NCBI GenBank assembly: GCA_038735125.1
Contig: JAVYNU010000001.1
Span: forward strand, 467,672-531,671
Length of the DNA: 64,000 nt
Direction of reading: 5' to 3'
Origin: Ignisphaera sp.
GTDB lineage: Archaea > Thermoproteota > Thermoprotei_A > Sulfolobales > Ignisphaeraceae
The position numbers and the translations under genes are program-made. Of the stretch, positions 27,079 through 37,835 are shown piece by piece. The notes under the pieces are model-generated. The model saw nothing but the letters and a program-made list of their open reading frames with translations. It did no database searches and was not told the DNA's origin. Position 1 is the first letter of the stretch, and each line of letters opens with the position of its first letter.

Positions 27079-29394
27079 TTATGGTACAATCTCTTCAAAA
27101 ACAGCGCTTTTTTCTCTAACAACAGATCTGTTACCTTCTTTAAACACATAAAACACGTGGTCTGCTATATCGATAACGTCTCTATCATGTGTAACAACAA
27201 TTACTTGTGGCATTCTCTGTGAAAGCCTCTTTATAATCTCGAATACTATCCTTCTCCTCTCCTCATCAAGAAACTGTGTTGGCTCATCTAATATGAAGAA
27301 ACCTGGCAGTTTTCCAAATATGGTGTATGCTATGGCTATCCGAATAGCAATTGCAAGTGCTATGCTCTCGCCACCACTCAACCCCCTCAGATCAATTCTT
27401 CCTAAAGGACTATAGACATCTATGTTGAAGTCCTCATCGATTCTTATTTGAAAGTCCATTCCCAATTCATTTAGAATAGAATTTGTATATAGCTCCATTA
27501 GTCTCCTAGCCTCTTTTGTGAGAGTCTTTGCTATTAGCCCATCTCTACCCATTATACTGTTAGCTATAATGTCCAAAGCCTCGATGATCTCAACATCTTT
27601 TCTAAGCCTCTTAATATCGCTTTCTAAAGACTCTATCTTTTTTAACAGACCGTCTTTAGTACTTTCAAGTTCTTTTAACCTTCCCTCAATAAAATTGGCT
27701 TCACTTCTAATCTTCTGTAAATTCATGTTGAGTTGCTTGTACTTCAATTCAATATCTTCATATCTTGTCTTTTCAATGTCTATGCCTAGCTCGACAAGAG
27801 TTTTTTGAAGTGATTGCAAATCGCTGGAAAGGTTTTCTAGACTTATTTTAAGATCGTTCAACATCTTTTCAAGCTTTTCTCTTCTATCCTTTAATATTTT
27901 CAGGCTTTCTATGGCTTTTCTCTGTAGACATTGCATAGTTTTAATAATACCAAAATCGTTTAGTTCTATGCATTCGCTAAACTCATCATATAGCTTAGCA
28001 TCTTCAATTATCTTCGTACCCCGTTGCTTATATTTGGAGTATTCCTCTAAGGCTTTTTCTATTTGTTCGTTTAGCATATCCAAGTTTGTGCGAAGCTTTG
28101 CTAATGTCTCTTTTGATGATTTCAAAGAATTCAGATAATTCTTTAGGGTAGCCTCAATATTGTCAAGCTCATTTAGAATCTTCTTGCTTTCCCTAATTCT
28201 GCCTCCAATATTTGTAAGAATTGATCTCTTAAGATGCTCCTCAAGAGGTCTTTCACAAACAGGACATGTAGAAGAAGTTGCTATAACATTGGCTGATTTT
28301 TCGCTTATCTCAATCTCAACTTTTTTCAACTGTTTCTTTTCTCTAATCTCATCAATTTTGTTTTCTATAATTTTAATATACGACTCTATGTCGTTTGTGG
28401 GCGGCGTTTGCTCTAGGTGTAGAAACTCTCTAATGTTATTTAGAAGCGTTTGAAGGTTTGCTTCTTCATCTTTCAATTGCCTCGCTATCTCATCTGCTCT
28501 TCTCTTAGCATTTTTGTAAATCTCCAGTTTTGAGGCCATTGAACTTAGATCGAAGTTTGCTATCTCTTTGCATACACTCTCCAATCTCTCATATCTTGAA
28601 ATTTCATCAAGAATTTCTTTCGCTTGTTTAAGCTTTTCAAACTTGTATAACGCGCTTTTCGCCTTCTCTAGTGCTGATACCTCGTTTTCTAGTGGGATCA
28701 TATCTTTTTCGAGTTGCTCCTTTCTTTTCTTAAGATTCTCCAGCTCTTTTTCAATGTGTTCTAACTCTTTTTTGGTTTCATTTAACTGCCTATTTCTCTC
28801 ATCATACAAAGTCTTTGCTTTGCTTATCTCACTTAAAATGTCTTTCAAAATCTCCTTTGCTTTTTCAAGCTCGTCTAGACCTAAGAGCTTAAGAATAATC
28901 TCCTTCCTCTTTGTTTCACTCTCATCAATGAACTTAGTCAATTCATTTTGCCTGGAAATCACAGAGAATCTTATGGCGTCTGACGATGGAATAGAAAGAA
29001 GCTTTTCTATGGTGCTTATAACATTTTGCACACCTGTAGCCAAGGTTCTTTTTGTGCTGTCCGGCCCAATCTCTATGAGGTAGGCCATGTCAGTCTTTTG
29101 GTTACTAACAAATCTTTGTACAATGTAGTTTCTTCCACCTATATTCATCTCCACTTCTATAAAACCATCAGACGCACCCACCCTCAGAATGCCTCTTTTA
29201 CCCTCTCCTCTAATGCCTTTAGCTGCAGAGGGTGTTGCAAAAAGTGCATAAAATATAGAGTCGATAATAGAGCTTTTTCCAGCTCCATTAGGGCCTACAA
29301 ACGCTATTAAGCCGTTTGGCAGGGTTATCTCGGTGTTTTCATGGGATAGAATATTTTTTATCTTAATTCTCTTAATGAGTATAGTCTCACTCAT
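27079..29394 (-). CDS. rad50: DNA repair ATPase Rad50
   Basis: 771 residues from ATG 29394; GTG 29409 overlaps the Mre11 stop and adds five. Walker A is GPNGAGKSS at about 34-42. Two long heptad-rich coiled coils flank the zinc hook CPVC near residue 380. The C-terminal LRGLSGGESIALAIA signature and FFILDEPTQFLDEE Walker B close the ATPase head. It forms the tethering and end-processing complex with Mre11. Confidence 0.96.
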   Translation of the reverse strand: MSETILIKRIKIKNILSHENTEITLPNGLIAFVGPNGAGKSSIIDSIFYALFATPSAAKGIRGEGKRGILRVGASDGFIEVEMNIGGRNYIVQRFVSNQKTDMAYLIEIGPDSTKRTLATGVQNVISTIEKLLSIPSSDAIRFSVISRQNELTKFIDESETKRKEIILKLLGLDELEKAKEILKDILSEISKAKTLYDERNRQLNETKKELEHIEKELENLKKRKEQLEKDMIPLENEVSALEKAKSALYKFEKLKQAKEILDEISRYERLESVCKEIANFDLSSMASKLEIYKNAKRRADEIARQLKDEEANLQTLLNNIREFLHLEQTPPTNDIESYIKIIENKIDEIREKKQLKKVEIEISEKSANVIATSSTCPVCERPLEEHLKRSILTNIGGRIRESKKILNELDNIEATLKNYLNSLKSSKETLAKLRTNLDMLNEQIEKALEEYSKYKQRGTKIIEDAKLYDEFSECIELNDFGIIKTMQCLQRKAIESLKILKDRREKLEKMLNDLKISLENLSSDLQSLQKTLVELGIDIEKTRYEDIELKYKQLNMNLQKIRSEANFIEGRLKELESTKDGLLKKIESLESDIKRLRKDVEIIEALDIIANSIMGRDGLIAKTLTKEARRLMELYTNSILNELGMDFQIRIDEDFNIDVYSPLGRIDLRGLSGGESIALAIAIRIAIAYTIFGKLPGFFILDEPTQFLDEERRRIVFEIIKRLSQRMPQVIVVTHDRDVIDIADHVFYVFKEGNRSVVREKSAVFEEIVP

Positions 29395-29405
29395 ACTGTT
29401 TGCAA

Positions 29406-30602
29406 TCACCTCAACTGCTTTGCCTTGTTCTTCATAAACATTGTTAAACTATTGGTGTTGAACTCCATTTCTATCTTTTTTGCTATTTCAGGTCTTTCTT
29501 TCAGATAATCGATAATCTTGGTTGCTATAGCCTTTGAAGGCTCTCTAGCTAGGTTGGTAAGAAGGGTTGCAAGTTCATGGTCTTTAACTATAGACTCCAT
29601 AATTTTCTGCAAATCTAGATACTCAAGATCTTCAGTAACTGGTTTCTGCGTTGTAGTCTCCTTCGATTTCTCATCTGATGACACTATTCTAAAGAACTCT
29701 ATCTCACCATTACTTCGTAGAGATAGCAAATATTTTTCGAGAACCTCTATGTTAGAGCCAAGCATCTCTACAATAACCATTGGCTGTTTAGAGCTCTGCT
29801 TTCTAATCTCAGAGAGTATAGCACTAAGCTCGTTTTGGAACTTTTGAAAATCTCTATAGGTAATCCTGATCCAGGGTCTTGTACTAGACAGTTTTATGTA
29901 TTGTGGCGATGGATAATCAAGATCTAAATCGATCAATGCTACATATTTTTCGCAACACTCATTCACTCTAAAGACCTCTGTAGCACCAGGATAAACAACG
30001 TAGCAGGATCCGTGTCTGAAATCAGTTTTTATATGGTAATCCCCTAAAGCTATGTAATTGGCCCAGTTCGGGAATTGGCTAAGCGAGATATCAGCATATT
30101 CGCTTGGAATTCCAAGCTCCTTTAACAGTAGATGGGCTACTATAACAGTCTTTGTATTGTTTGCCAAGGGTTTCACCAATTTTGATATAGAGTGCCTTTG
30201 GGGGTAGGGCACCAGCACCAGATGTATCTTTTTGTTCTGACCAGCATCAATATCTCTTTGAACGATTTCGCTTATGGCGAGTGCATCAACAGTGTTGAGG
30301 TCTTGTAGCATGTGGAGAGGTGAGGTTGAGTATCTCTTTGGAATATCATGTTGACCTGCTATCACAACTACCTTGATGTTCTTCTCTTTTAATTTTTTCA
30401 AGCCTTTGTATGCAACAATATATGCTTCGGGCGGTGGGTTTGGAGAATCAAAGAAGTCTCCAGCATGTATATAAAGGTCCACCCTCTCCCTCAAAGCTAT
30501 TTCTATAGTCTCTCCAAACGCTGAGTAAACATCCTTAGCTCTGGATAGAAGCCCGTATTGTATTGCTCCCAAATGCGTGTCGCTAACATGTAGAGCAAGC
30601 AT
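29406..30602 (-). CDS. mre11: DNA double-strand break nuclease Mre11
   Basis: 398 residues. The metallophosphoesterase motifs are in order: HVSDTHLG, IHAGDFFDS, VIAGQHDIP, VIVAHLL, IALGDYHIK. A capping domain and a C-terminal helical Rad50-binding region (about 330-398) follow. It makes the first nicks and resects ends together with HerA and Rad50. The stop overlaps the Rad50 GTG by 4 bp. Confidence 0.96.
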   Translation of the reverse strand: MLALHVSDTHLGAIQYGLLSRAKDVYSAFGETIEIALRERVDLYIHAGDFFDSPNPPPEAYIVAYKGLKKLKEKNIKVVVIAGQHDIPKRYSTSPLHMLQDLNTVDALAISEIVQRDIDAGQNKKIHLVLVPYPQRHSISKLVKPLANNTKTVIVAHLLLKELGIPSEYADISLSQFPNWANYIALGDYHIKTDFRHGSCYVVYPGATEVFRVNECCEKYVALIDLDLDYPSPQYIKLSSTRPWIRITYRDFQKFQNELSAILSEIRKQSSKQPMVIVEMLGSNIEVLEKYLLSLRSNGEIEFFRIVSSDEKSKETTTQKPVTEDLEYLDLQKIMESIVKDHELATLLTNLAREPSKAIATKIIDYLKERPEIAKKIEMEFNTNSLTMFMKNKAKQLR

Positions 30603-30668
30603 TATCAGCGGCCTTGTACACAGTTAATCATTTATATAGATACTGCTTGCAATGTTATAAACTAGTTG

Positions 30669-32414
30669 CTATATCAGATTAGATATATCCCTATACGCAT
30701 CCTCACTCTCTTTTGCAAGCCTATTATACAAGTCTTTTCTGGTCTTCAAAGCACTCCAAATACTTGCTATATCAAGTGTAGCACCAGCCCGCTTACCACT
30801 ATGCTTATCTATCTTCACATAGGCTGGGAACCTGCCAATCCACTCGCCAAGGACTATCGCCTCCCCAACACCAAGAGATGCAAGTGATGCCGCAATATCC
30901 TCTGTCAACATATCCGATATGTTCATTATAGCCTGCTGATCAGCCTCTTGAACAAGCTTCATAAACACAAAGTTCTGAACCTGGCTCACAGTATTCGGAT
31001 CTATATTTCTAGGCCTCTGAGACACTATTGCCAGTGCCAACCCAAATTTTCTCCCCTCCCTCGCCACCCTCTCTATGGAGCTCCTAGATATCGTATACCT
31101 TGATGATGATAGAAATAGATGAGCCTCTTCAATGAATACTAGAATCGGATGAGGAGAGTTTCTAGCCAACATTTGTTTTGCATACGATAAGAGCTCATCC
31201 ATAACACTCTTTAAACTATAATCTTTTTGCTCATCGGTGAGATCAGAAACATTCAAAACAGTTATAGAGGCTGGCTTCAAAAACTCTACTATGCTCGGCA
31301 TCGAAAAACTCACTGAGATGCTATCAAAAAACTCTTCTATTTTCGACAATGCCTTTAATGCGGATTCTTTTTCGCTACTTGGGTTCTTTTGCGACCCCCT
31401 TCTTTGGTTTGATTCTGATATTTTATTAGTTAAGAAACATGAGACAACCTTCTTAAATAATTCAAGTAGAACATCATCAGCACTGGTCATATCCTCATCT
31501 ATGTCATTAAATATTTTTTGTTCTTCAAAACATTGCTTATAATTGGAATATATGGGTAGCTCACTTATTTTATTACTTTTCACAGCCTCGATGAGCTCAT
31601 TACCTGTTCCAAAGTTTTTAATAGCTTCTTCTACGAACTTTTTAGCAGCATCAATTGCTTTTGCAGCCAAAGCTCTTTGTCTTGTTGCACCCGCCTCTGG
31701 TATCATCATTCTTACCAGCATTCTGGTGGGTATTTTCAGAGGATTGAATCTATAATCAACTCTCTGTATATCGACATCGGGTGTTTGTGGTACAAGATTC
31801 CCGTATTCGCCATGGACATCGAATATAAGAACTGTTCCACCAATGGATGCAATTCTGTCTGCTATTATGGCAACAGTATTGCTTTTTCCAGAGCCTGTGG
31901 TTCCTGTGATGAATAGATGTTTTGAAAGTGCATTTATATCAACATTTATTTCAACATCACTTCTTCCTATCAGATGGCCAAGTTTGATAGAGCTTGTTTT
32001 CCCGGATCCAAATATCTTTGAAAGGATATGGGATGGTGCAAGATATATTTCTGTATCTGGTGGGGGTGGAACAGTTGGTGTTTCAACATTTCCGTTGATT
32101 ATATCTGCAAAGATTCTTGCTCTCGAGGGTGCGTACCTCAGATTCTCGTCGTCAATACCGATATTTGTTGATGTAGATGCTATGAATGTGGGTGTGACAG
32201 GAACTATTTTCCTGTAAGACGTTACGCTGATGACACCGACGACACAGTGGCTTTTCTTATCGCCTGTCGAAATATCGTAGGCATCGAAAGGTATGGAGAC
32301 ATATGTTCCTAGAGGTATTGGGAGTTTCGAGATTATCTGAACCATGTTAGGGTACGATTCTTCCCCAACCCTGCCAATGACTATGTCAGATCTACAAAGC
32401 GAATTATCCATCAT
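30669..32414 (-). CDS. herA: HerA helicase/translocase
   Basis: 581 residues from ATG 32414 (TTG 32417 adds one). The N-terminal HAS barrel (DIVIGRVGEESYP, about 8-150) is followed by the RecA-like core with GTTGSGKSN, HVHGEYG-type residues in FDVHGEYGNLVP, Walker B ILVFIEEAHLFLS and the arginine segment SRSSIERVAREGRKFG. HerA hexamers with NurA resect breaks. NurA, normally adjacent, is not in this cluster. Confidence 0.94.
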   Translation of the reverse strand: MMDNSLCRSDIVIGRVGEESYPNMVQIISKLPIPLGTYVSIPFDAYDISTGDKKSHCVVGVISVTSYRKIVPVTPTFIASTSTNIGIDDENLRYAPSRARIFADIINGNVETPTVPPPPDTEIYLAPSHILSKIFGSGKTSSIKLGHLIGRSDVEINVDINALSKHLFITGTTGSGKSNTVAIIADRIASIGGTVLIFDVHGEYGNLVPQTPDVDIQRVDYRFNPLKIPTRMLVRMMIPEAGATRQRALAAKAIDAAKKFVEEAIKNFGTGNELIEAVKSNKISELPIYSNYKQCFEEQKIFNDIDEDMTSADDVLLELFKKVVSCFLTNKISESNQRRGSQKNPSSEKESALKALSKIEEFFDSISVSFSMPSIVEFLKPASITVLNVSDLTDEQKDYSLKSVMDELLSYAKQMLARNSPHPILVFIEEAHLFLSSSRYTISRSSIERVAREGRKFGLALAIVSQRPRNIDPNTVSQVQNFVFMKLVQEADQQAIMNISDMLTEDIAASLASLGVGEAIVLGEWIGRFPAYVKIDKHSGKRAGATLDIASIWSALKTRKDLYNRLAKESEDAYRDISNLI

Positions 32415-32462
32415 CAAAACCTAACTGCCTTACCTATAGCTTAATGTAGTATCTGTAGATGA

Positions 32463-34142
32463 TTAATAAGTCTCACTCAGTGTTATGAGATCCTCGAACA
32501 ACATCTTCAAAGCCTCTCTTCTCTTCCTCGATTCAGCTTCCTCAAACGTATTCTTAACTATGACTTCATATAGTCTAGCTTCCTTTCCAGGAGCGGGCCT
32601 AAGAATTCTACCCAATCTTTGTATAAACTGTCTTCTAGACCCTGTTCCAGCCGCTATTATGCCAACATTTGCATCTGGTATATCTATGCCCTCATCTCCA
32701 ACTGTGGTTAGGACAAGCACTCTGTTAAGCCCTGATTTAAACAGTTCCAATCTGCGCTTTCTAGTGTTTTCGTCGAGCTCGCCAACTATGTAGTGTGTTG
32801 CTAGCTGATCGGCTATGTTCTTGGCTTGGTCAACATACTGTGTAAAGATGAGTATTTTGCTTCCCTTCGCTAGCTCTTCTTCAACAATCTTTTTGATTGC
32901 ATCGATCTTTTGCTTTGCATTGGCTACCAACGATCTTATCTCGCTCCTTATTTTAAGCGCCTCCATAGCCTCTGCATCACCTCTTTTTGCATCCTCTAAA
33001 AGCTGGTTGAACTCCCTTCCTCTAGCAAGCTTTCTATACCTATCCAGCAACTCTCTATACCTCTTTTTCTCTTCCTCGGTAAGAGAAACCTTGACTGTTG
33101 TAACCTTAAATGGTGCTACATAGCCCCTGTCGGCAAGCTCTTGAAGGGTTTTTGCATAGACAACCCCTCCCATAAGCGGAAACAATTCAATATGTTTACC
33201 ATCTTCTCGTACAACTGTTGCCGATAACCCCATTCTCATTGGGGCAAAGGTATTCTCAGCTATGGCCCTAAACTTTTCGGCAGGAAGATGATGAACCTCG
33301 TCAACAACAAGCAAAGAAAATTGGTGGGCGAGGCTATCTATGTACCTATATGCTGATTGATATGTTGATATTGTTATTGGTGCAACCTTCTTTTCACTAC
33401 TGTAGAAAAATCCTATGAAGCTCTTTGGGGTGTCTGTGAACTCAACTATTTTGTCTCCCCATTGAAACATCTGCTCCTTAGTATATGTAACAATCAGTGT
33501 TTTTACGCTAAGCTCTGCAATAGCTGCAATGGCTATGATGGTTTTGCCTGTACCTGTTGGAAGAGCTATAATTCCTTTGAATCCATTCTTTCTCCAAGCA
33601 TCTAAAGCCTCTATTTGATAGTCTCTTAGATCCCCTTTGAAAGATATTTTTATTGGCAACTTCAGCTCTTTCTCGATATTAACCTTATTAACAACTTCTA
33701 TACCTCTTCTCTTTAAATGTTCTAAAACATCAAAGAAATACATTGGCTTAGCTATCTTAAATGCCTTCTTATCTTTGTTATAGATTATAATGTTTTTTTC
33801 TCGGAAATCCTTGACTAGATCCCCTATATAGAAATTGGGTTTAAGATATATACTATCCATATCCTTATCAACAATAACCACAGGAACGTAATTAGCAACA
33901 AGTCTCTTGACATCCTCAATAGAACCTCTCTCAAACTCGACATCATACCCGGCTAGCAGATCCAGGACATCTGCGGGGCTAATTTCTTTGTTGCGTAGAG
34001 AGTCTGCGAGCTTGTTGATGTCGATAGCGAATTTGGCTCCGTGATAATCCTTTCCAAGATATCTTGCAAACTTTAAAAATGTTTTAAAATCTGTGTCATC
34101 TATCCACTCTCTAACATAGAAAACTATAGCATCTCTGCTCAC
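32463..34142 (-). CDS. xpb: XPB-family DNA helicase
   Basis: 559 residues, superfamily 2. An N-terminal damage-recognition-like part (about 1-160) precedes IALPTGTGKTIIA (motif I), VVDEVHH (II), GLSATVVRED (III), ILIFTQYVDQ (IV) and TTVGDEGIDIPDANV with QRLGRILRP (V, VI). Crenarchaeal XPB usually teams with the Bax1 nuclease, which is not next to it here. GTG 34142 has GGTGATT upstream. It heads the XPB-HerA-Mre11-Rad50 transcript. Confidence 0.93.
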   Translation of the reverse strand: MSRDAIVFYVREWIDDTDFKTFLKFARYLGKDYHGAKFAIDINKLADSLRNKEISPADVLDLLAGYDVEFERGSIEDVKRLVANYVPVVIVDKDMDSIYLKPNFYIGDLVKDFREKNIIIYNKDKKAFKIAKPMYFFDVLEHLKRRGIEVVNKVNIEKELKLPIKISFKGDLRDYQIEALDAWRKNGFKGIIALPTGTGKTIIAIAAIAELSVKTLIVTYTKEQMFQWGDKIVEFTDTPKSFIGFFYSSEKKVAPITISTYQSAYRYIDSLAHQFSLLVVDEVHHLPAEKFRAIAENTFAPMRMGLSATVVREDGKHIELFPLMGGVVYAKTLQELADRGYVAPFKVTTVKVSLTEEEKKRYRELLDRYRKLARGREFNQLLEDAKRGDAEAMEALKIRSEIRSLVANAKQKIDAIKKIVEEELAKGSKILIFTQYVDQAKNIADQLATHYIVGELDENTRKRRLELFKSGLNRVLVLTTVGDEGIDIPDANVGIIAAGTGSRRQFIQRLGRILRPAPGKEARLYEVIVKNTFEEAESRKRREALKMLFEDLITLSETY

Positions 34143-34250
34143 AAACTAATCACCCTACATTAAATTGCTGAAACTTCTTGTTCGCATCTACCACAATAGC
34201 TATTTTTATCATAGCCTAGCAGACTATATATGCTAGACACCTGCTCGCAA

Positions 34251-35174
34251 CTATTGTATTCCGAGGATATGTAGCTCCCCGGATTCAGTTATGAAGCCCC
34301 ACGGCATTGCATGTGTGTTGTATAGTCCAGCCACCATACCAAATCTATCCAATGCTATGAATCCTGCTACACCAGATCCATAAACACTATCTATAACCTT
34401 CAATATGCTGGCTACCGCCTCTTCCACGTCTTTGCCTCTGCATATATCCTCAACAATTCTGAAAGTCGCGTTGGTCAGCATAATGTATTCACCAACACCA
34501 GTCGCTGCAGCAGCTCCACACTCATTTGCATAGAAGCCTGCTCCAGGTATGGGAGAGTCACCAACCCTTCCAGGCATCTTCAGAAACACCCCACCAGTAC
34601 TCACAGCAGCAGCTAGATCCCCATTCTTATCTAGCGCCACAGCTCCAACGGTGTCTCCTAGTGAAAGCCATGTGGCCAGGCTTCTTGGATATGGAACGCT
34701 CTTTGCTTCTCCCTTCACAATCCTATTTAGATAGTCTTTATACAACTTCAGCACTTTTTCAGAAGGGCCTGGGTGAGGCTCTAAGCCTATCTTTTTAGCT
34801 ATTTTATCAGCAGCATCACCAACGATAATTACGTGATCTGTTTTCTCGAGAACAAATCTAGCTAATTTTATGGGGTTCCTGGGATATTTAACATATGCCA
34901 CTGCCCCAGCCTTCCCACGATACATTACACCAGCATCCATAGAAACAGAGCCACTTAAGTCAACAACACTCCCAACACCAGCGTTGAATACTCCTGAGCT
35001 CTCCAAAACCTCGACTGCAGATACCACCATGTCTAAACTTGATCCGCTGTGGTATGCCTTGAACCCCTCTTCCAAAGCCTGTTTAATCACCCTCCTTACC
35101 ATTTCTAATGTGGCCATGTCAACCCTCCAACTACCAGCACCACCATGAACAGCTAGCACAACCCTCATTTTCAT
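34251..35174 (-). CDS. Isoaspartyl peptidase/L-asparaginase (Ntn hydrolase)
   Basis: 307 residues. The proenzyme N-terminus VHGGAGSWRVD, the segment VFNAGVGSVVDLSGSVSMDAG and the autocleavage site SLGDTVGAVALDKNGD are visible; Thr becomes the new N-terminal nucleophile after processing. AAVSTGGVFLKMPGRVGDSP and GAGFYANECGAAAATGVGE line the substrate site. It hydrolyses isoaspartyl dipeptides and asparagine, useful for damaged protein turnover in thermophiles. Confidence 0.93.
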   Translation of the reverse strand: MKMRVVLAVHGGAGSWRVDMATLEMVRRVIKQALEEGFKAYHSGSSLDMVVSAVEVLESSGVFNAGVGSVVDLSGSVSMDAGVMYRGKAGAVAYVKYPRNPIKLARFVLEKTDHVIIVGDAADKIAKKIGLEPHPGPSEKVLKLYKDYLNRIVKGEAKSVPYPRSLATWLSLGDTVGAVALDKNGDLAAAVSTGGVFLKMPGRVGDSPIPGAGFYANECGAAAATGVGEYIMLTNATFRIVEDICRGKDVEEAVASILKVIDSVYGSGVAGFIALDRFGMVAGLYNTHAMPWGFITESGELHILGIQ

Positions 35175-35193
35175 AGCCTTCGCGTAATGTTTA

Positions 35194-35643
35194 TTATTTG
35201 TATATCACAATTCTGACTAGGCCATGCTTCTTTGATACCTTAATCTTATCGGGATCTATTTTCGTGGGCAGCTCAATAATTTCCCTGTACTCGTGAAACC
35301 TTGTCTCTCCTCCTTTACCACTCCAATGATTAAATCTAATCTCTTCCTTAAGTCTAGCCTTAATGTATATGGTGTTGTCACGAAATCTCACATCTATTGA
35401 TCCCTCATCAGATTTTGGCAAATCTATCAAAATCTCATAGTAGCTTCCCCTATCATAGACTGTGTACAGAGGTCTCAGATACCCCTCGTGATGCCACATC
35501 GGAGACATCATTTCCTTAAAGTGGGTCACATCCTCTCTGAAATCGTCTAGGATTCTCCTGAATTCACTTTCTATCAAATCTCTAACACTTTTCTCGATTT
35601 CTCTAATTCTCTTGAACAACCTATCAAATTCTTCGTCGATCAT
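35194..35643 (-). CDS. Small heat shock protein Hsp20
   Basis: 149 residues. A charged helical N-terminus (about 1-55) is followed by the alpha-crystallin domain, with YYEILIDLPKSDEG, IKARLKEE and IELPTKIDPDKIKVSKKHG-type segments. It prevents aggregation of unfolded proteins. The C-terminal IXI tail is reduced to VRIVIYK. It lies 13 bp downstream of the PAC2 gene on the same strand. Confidence 0.9.
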   Translation of the reverse strand: MIDEEFDRLFKRIREIEKSVRDLIESEFRRILDDFREDVTHFKEMMSPMWHHEGYLRPLYTVYDRGSYYEILIDLPKSDEGSIDVRFRDNTIYIKARLKEEIRFNHWSGKGGETRFHEYREIIELPTKIDPDKIKVSKKHGLVRIVIYK

Positions 35644-35655
35644 ATCTACACCTAA

Positions 35656-36432
35656 TTATGTGTATAGTGGTGGAGTATACTCAAGATCTTTCCTCATCTG
35701 GGCCAACCCCCTAACAACATTTTTCATGGCATCTCTAGCCCTGATTCTAATAGCCTCGGCTTCGTCAAGAAGTTCTTTGACATCTATGGTCTTTCCTATT
35801 ACCCTCGATATTATGTCAACATTTTTTGCTGAAGCCTCTGGATCTGGGAACTCGAGAAAGGATTCTGTCAAGAGCAAGATTGTGTTCAGCTTTGCTCTGA
35901 CAAACTCTTTCAGTAGTATTGCGTATGGGCCTGCGAAGAAGCCGTTTTCAAATGGTATCAAATCAAGGTTTTTAACGAGTTCAAGAGCTTTTTGCGATGA
36001 GGCTAGGTAGAATGTTCTCAGTTTCTCTACCTCGAACCTGTTTTGTATAGGCATTCCCGTAGCTAGGAATATGTAGTCTATACCTTTTCTTTCTAGATAA
36101 TTTGTCAAAAGCTTTGATAGTTTAATCATGCCTGGTTGAGAGGGCATAAACTCACTATAAATAATGAATAGGTTATTGCCTGCAAAAACCCTGATAGGCG
36201 TTCTAAGGGTTTTATTGCTTATCACAGCAACTGGAGGAAGATGAATATAGGAGTCAATGCCTCCGACCTCGGGTAGTTGAAGGGTTTTTATTATGTGCCA
36301 AGCACCTATAACACTTACAAGACCGGTATCAGGAAGTGATATCAATGCGAAACTGGGTTTTTCAATCTCTATATGCCTATACTCAACAATTATGAAATCT
36401 TCAAATAGCTCCTCCTTAAAGACCTCAAGCAA
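35656..36432 (-). CDS. PAC2-family proteasome-assembly-chaperone-like protein
   Basis: 258 residues. ALISLPDTGLVSVIGAWHII and the phosphorylase-like fold of the PAC2 domain are apparent, with a helical C-terminal tail from about 200. Archaeal members (PbaA/PbaB type) bind proteasome or related ring ATPase parts. Position next to Hsp20 suggests protein quality control. Exact partner unknown. Confidence 0.82.
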   Translation of the reverse strand: MLEVFKEELFEDFIIVEYRHIEIEKPSFALISLPDTGLVSVIGAWHIIKTLQLPEVGGIDSYIHLPPVAVISNKTLRTPIRVFAGNNLFIIYSEFMPSQPGMIKLSKLLTNYLERKGIDYIFLATGMPIQNRFEVEKLRTFYLASSQKALELVKNLDLIPFENGFFAGPYAILLKEFVRAKLNTILLLTESFLEFPDPEASAKNVDIISRVIGKTIDVKELLDEAEAIRIRARDAMKNVVRGLAQMRKDLEYTPPLYT

Positions 36433-36473
36433 TTCTAACCCCGATAGCTATACTGTTGCAGAAAATATAAAGT

Positions 36474-37835
36474 TTATTTCTTGCTATATAGCTTTGCAAT
36501 TCTAATTATCTTCTCCGCTACATCTGTAGCTGTAAAGCCGAAAATGTTTATCATCGGCTCCTTCCCCCAATCACCTCTGTGATAAACTATGTCAGGCACA
36601 AACCCCACTCTTTTAATAGCTTGCTCAATGCCCCATGGTATTGTGGCCCCCTCCAAATTCTTTATCTCTGGAGGCTCTTGAGACCTGTCGTAAAATGATG
36701 TTGTGAATCCAAGTAGCTTAGCTATCTCCAGAATCCTTTCATCGAATCTTATATTTGCCGCGGCTCTGATCCTCTCATCGAATTCCATAGCCTTTAAAAC
36801 AGCTTTTGCCACATGCCTCGAAGCCCCAAAAGCTATGTTTCCAGCAACTTTTATCTTCTTTCCAAATCTCACTATTCTGCCCATAATACCAGCAACATCA
36901 TCTATACTTTGTGCATATGGCTTTGGGATAGCCATTACGATATTCATCCCAACCTCTGGTACAAGAGGGGCCACCAGCTCGCCATTCTCCTCTAAAATAT
37001 CTACGGCTCTAACAACATTCTCTACAACTCTATATTTCTCAGCTGGTATCATGACCCATGCAACAGGGTTTACAGGTCCATGCCCTCTCCCAATATTTAA
37101 ACCATATCTTATAGCTGTGGTTATGAACTCCTTAGCAGTCTTTACAGCGTCCTCAATTGTTTTTCCCTTTGCTAGTTCTGCTGCTATAGCAGCTGAAAAG
37201 CTACATCCAGTTCCATGGGTAGCCTTCGTGTTTATTCTGTCAGCCTCAAACTCCTTGAATCTACCGTTGTAGTATAGAATGTCTATAGATTTATCACCAT
37301 CTATGTGACCACCTTTGACTATAGCGGCTTTTGCTCCAAGCTCTTCAACAATGTATTTCGCAGCTTTCTTAGAATCTTCAACAGATTTTATCTCCATACC
37401 CACTATCCTCTCAGCCTCAAATCTATTGGGTGTAACAACTGTTGCCACAGGTATGAGATACCTTATCACAGCATCTACAGCATCGCTTCTCAGCAAGGGA
37501 GCGCCACTTTTGGCAATCATAACGGGGTCGACAACTGTTGGTATATCATAGCTCTTCAGAAGTGATGAAACGAGCTTGACTATATCGGCATTGCTTAGCA
37601 TGCCAGTTTTTGCAGCATCAACACCAATATCCTCTACAACAGCTCTGAACTGCGCCTCAATAATGTGTAGAGGCAAGTCGAAAACAGCTCTAACCTCGTA
37701 CGTGTTCTGAGCTGTTATAGAGGTTATAACGCTCATTCCATGGACTCCTAAAGAAGCAAATGTCTTTAGATCGGCCTGGATACCAGCTCCGCCACCAGAA
37801 TCGCTACCAGCTATAGTAAGGGCTTTTCTAATCAT
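36474..37835 (-). CDS. thiDN: Bifunctional HMP-phosphate kinase/thiamine phosphate synthase ThiDN
   Basis: 453 residues. The ThiD ribokinase domain (about 1-260) has [32 protein letters not shown] and the anion hole [16 protein letters not shown]. The C-terminal ThiN domain (about 270-450) contains [19 protein letters not shown] and [16 protein letters not shown]. It phosphorylates the pyrimidine moiety and joins it to the thiazole. No TPP riboswitch-like element was seen upstream. Confidence 0.95.
   Translation of the reverse strand: MIRKALTIAGSDSGGGAGIQADLKTFASLGVHGMSVITSITAQNTYEVRAVFDLPLHIIEAQFRAVVEDIGVDAAKTGMLSNADIVKLVSSLLKSYDIPTVVDPVMIAKSGAPLLRSDAVDAVIRYLIPVATVVTPNRFEAERIVGMEIKSVEDSKKAAKYIVEELGAKAAIVKGGHIDGDKSIDILYYNGRFKEFEADRINTKATHGTGCSFSAAIAAELAKGKTIEDAVKTAKEFITTAIRYGLNIGRGHGPVNPVAWVMIPAEKYRVVENVVRAVDILEENGELVAPLVPEVGMNIVMAIPKPYAQSIDDVAGIMGRIVRFGKKIKVAGNIAFGASRHVAKAVLKAMEFDERIRAAANIRFDERILEIAKLLGFTTSFYDRSQEPPEIKNLEGATIPWGIEQAIKRVGFVPDIVYHRGDWGKEPMINIFGFTATDVAEKIIRIAKLYSKK

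Noticed and set aside
28568-29083. Plus-strand 171-codon Ser/Phe-rich ORF inside Rad50
   Set aside because: Low-complexity complement of the Rad50 coiled coil; Rad50 motifs on the other strand are clear.
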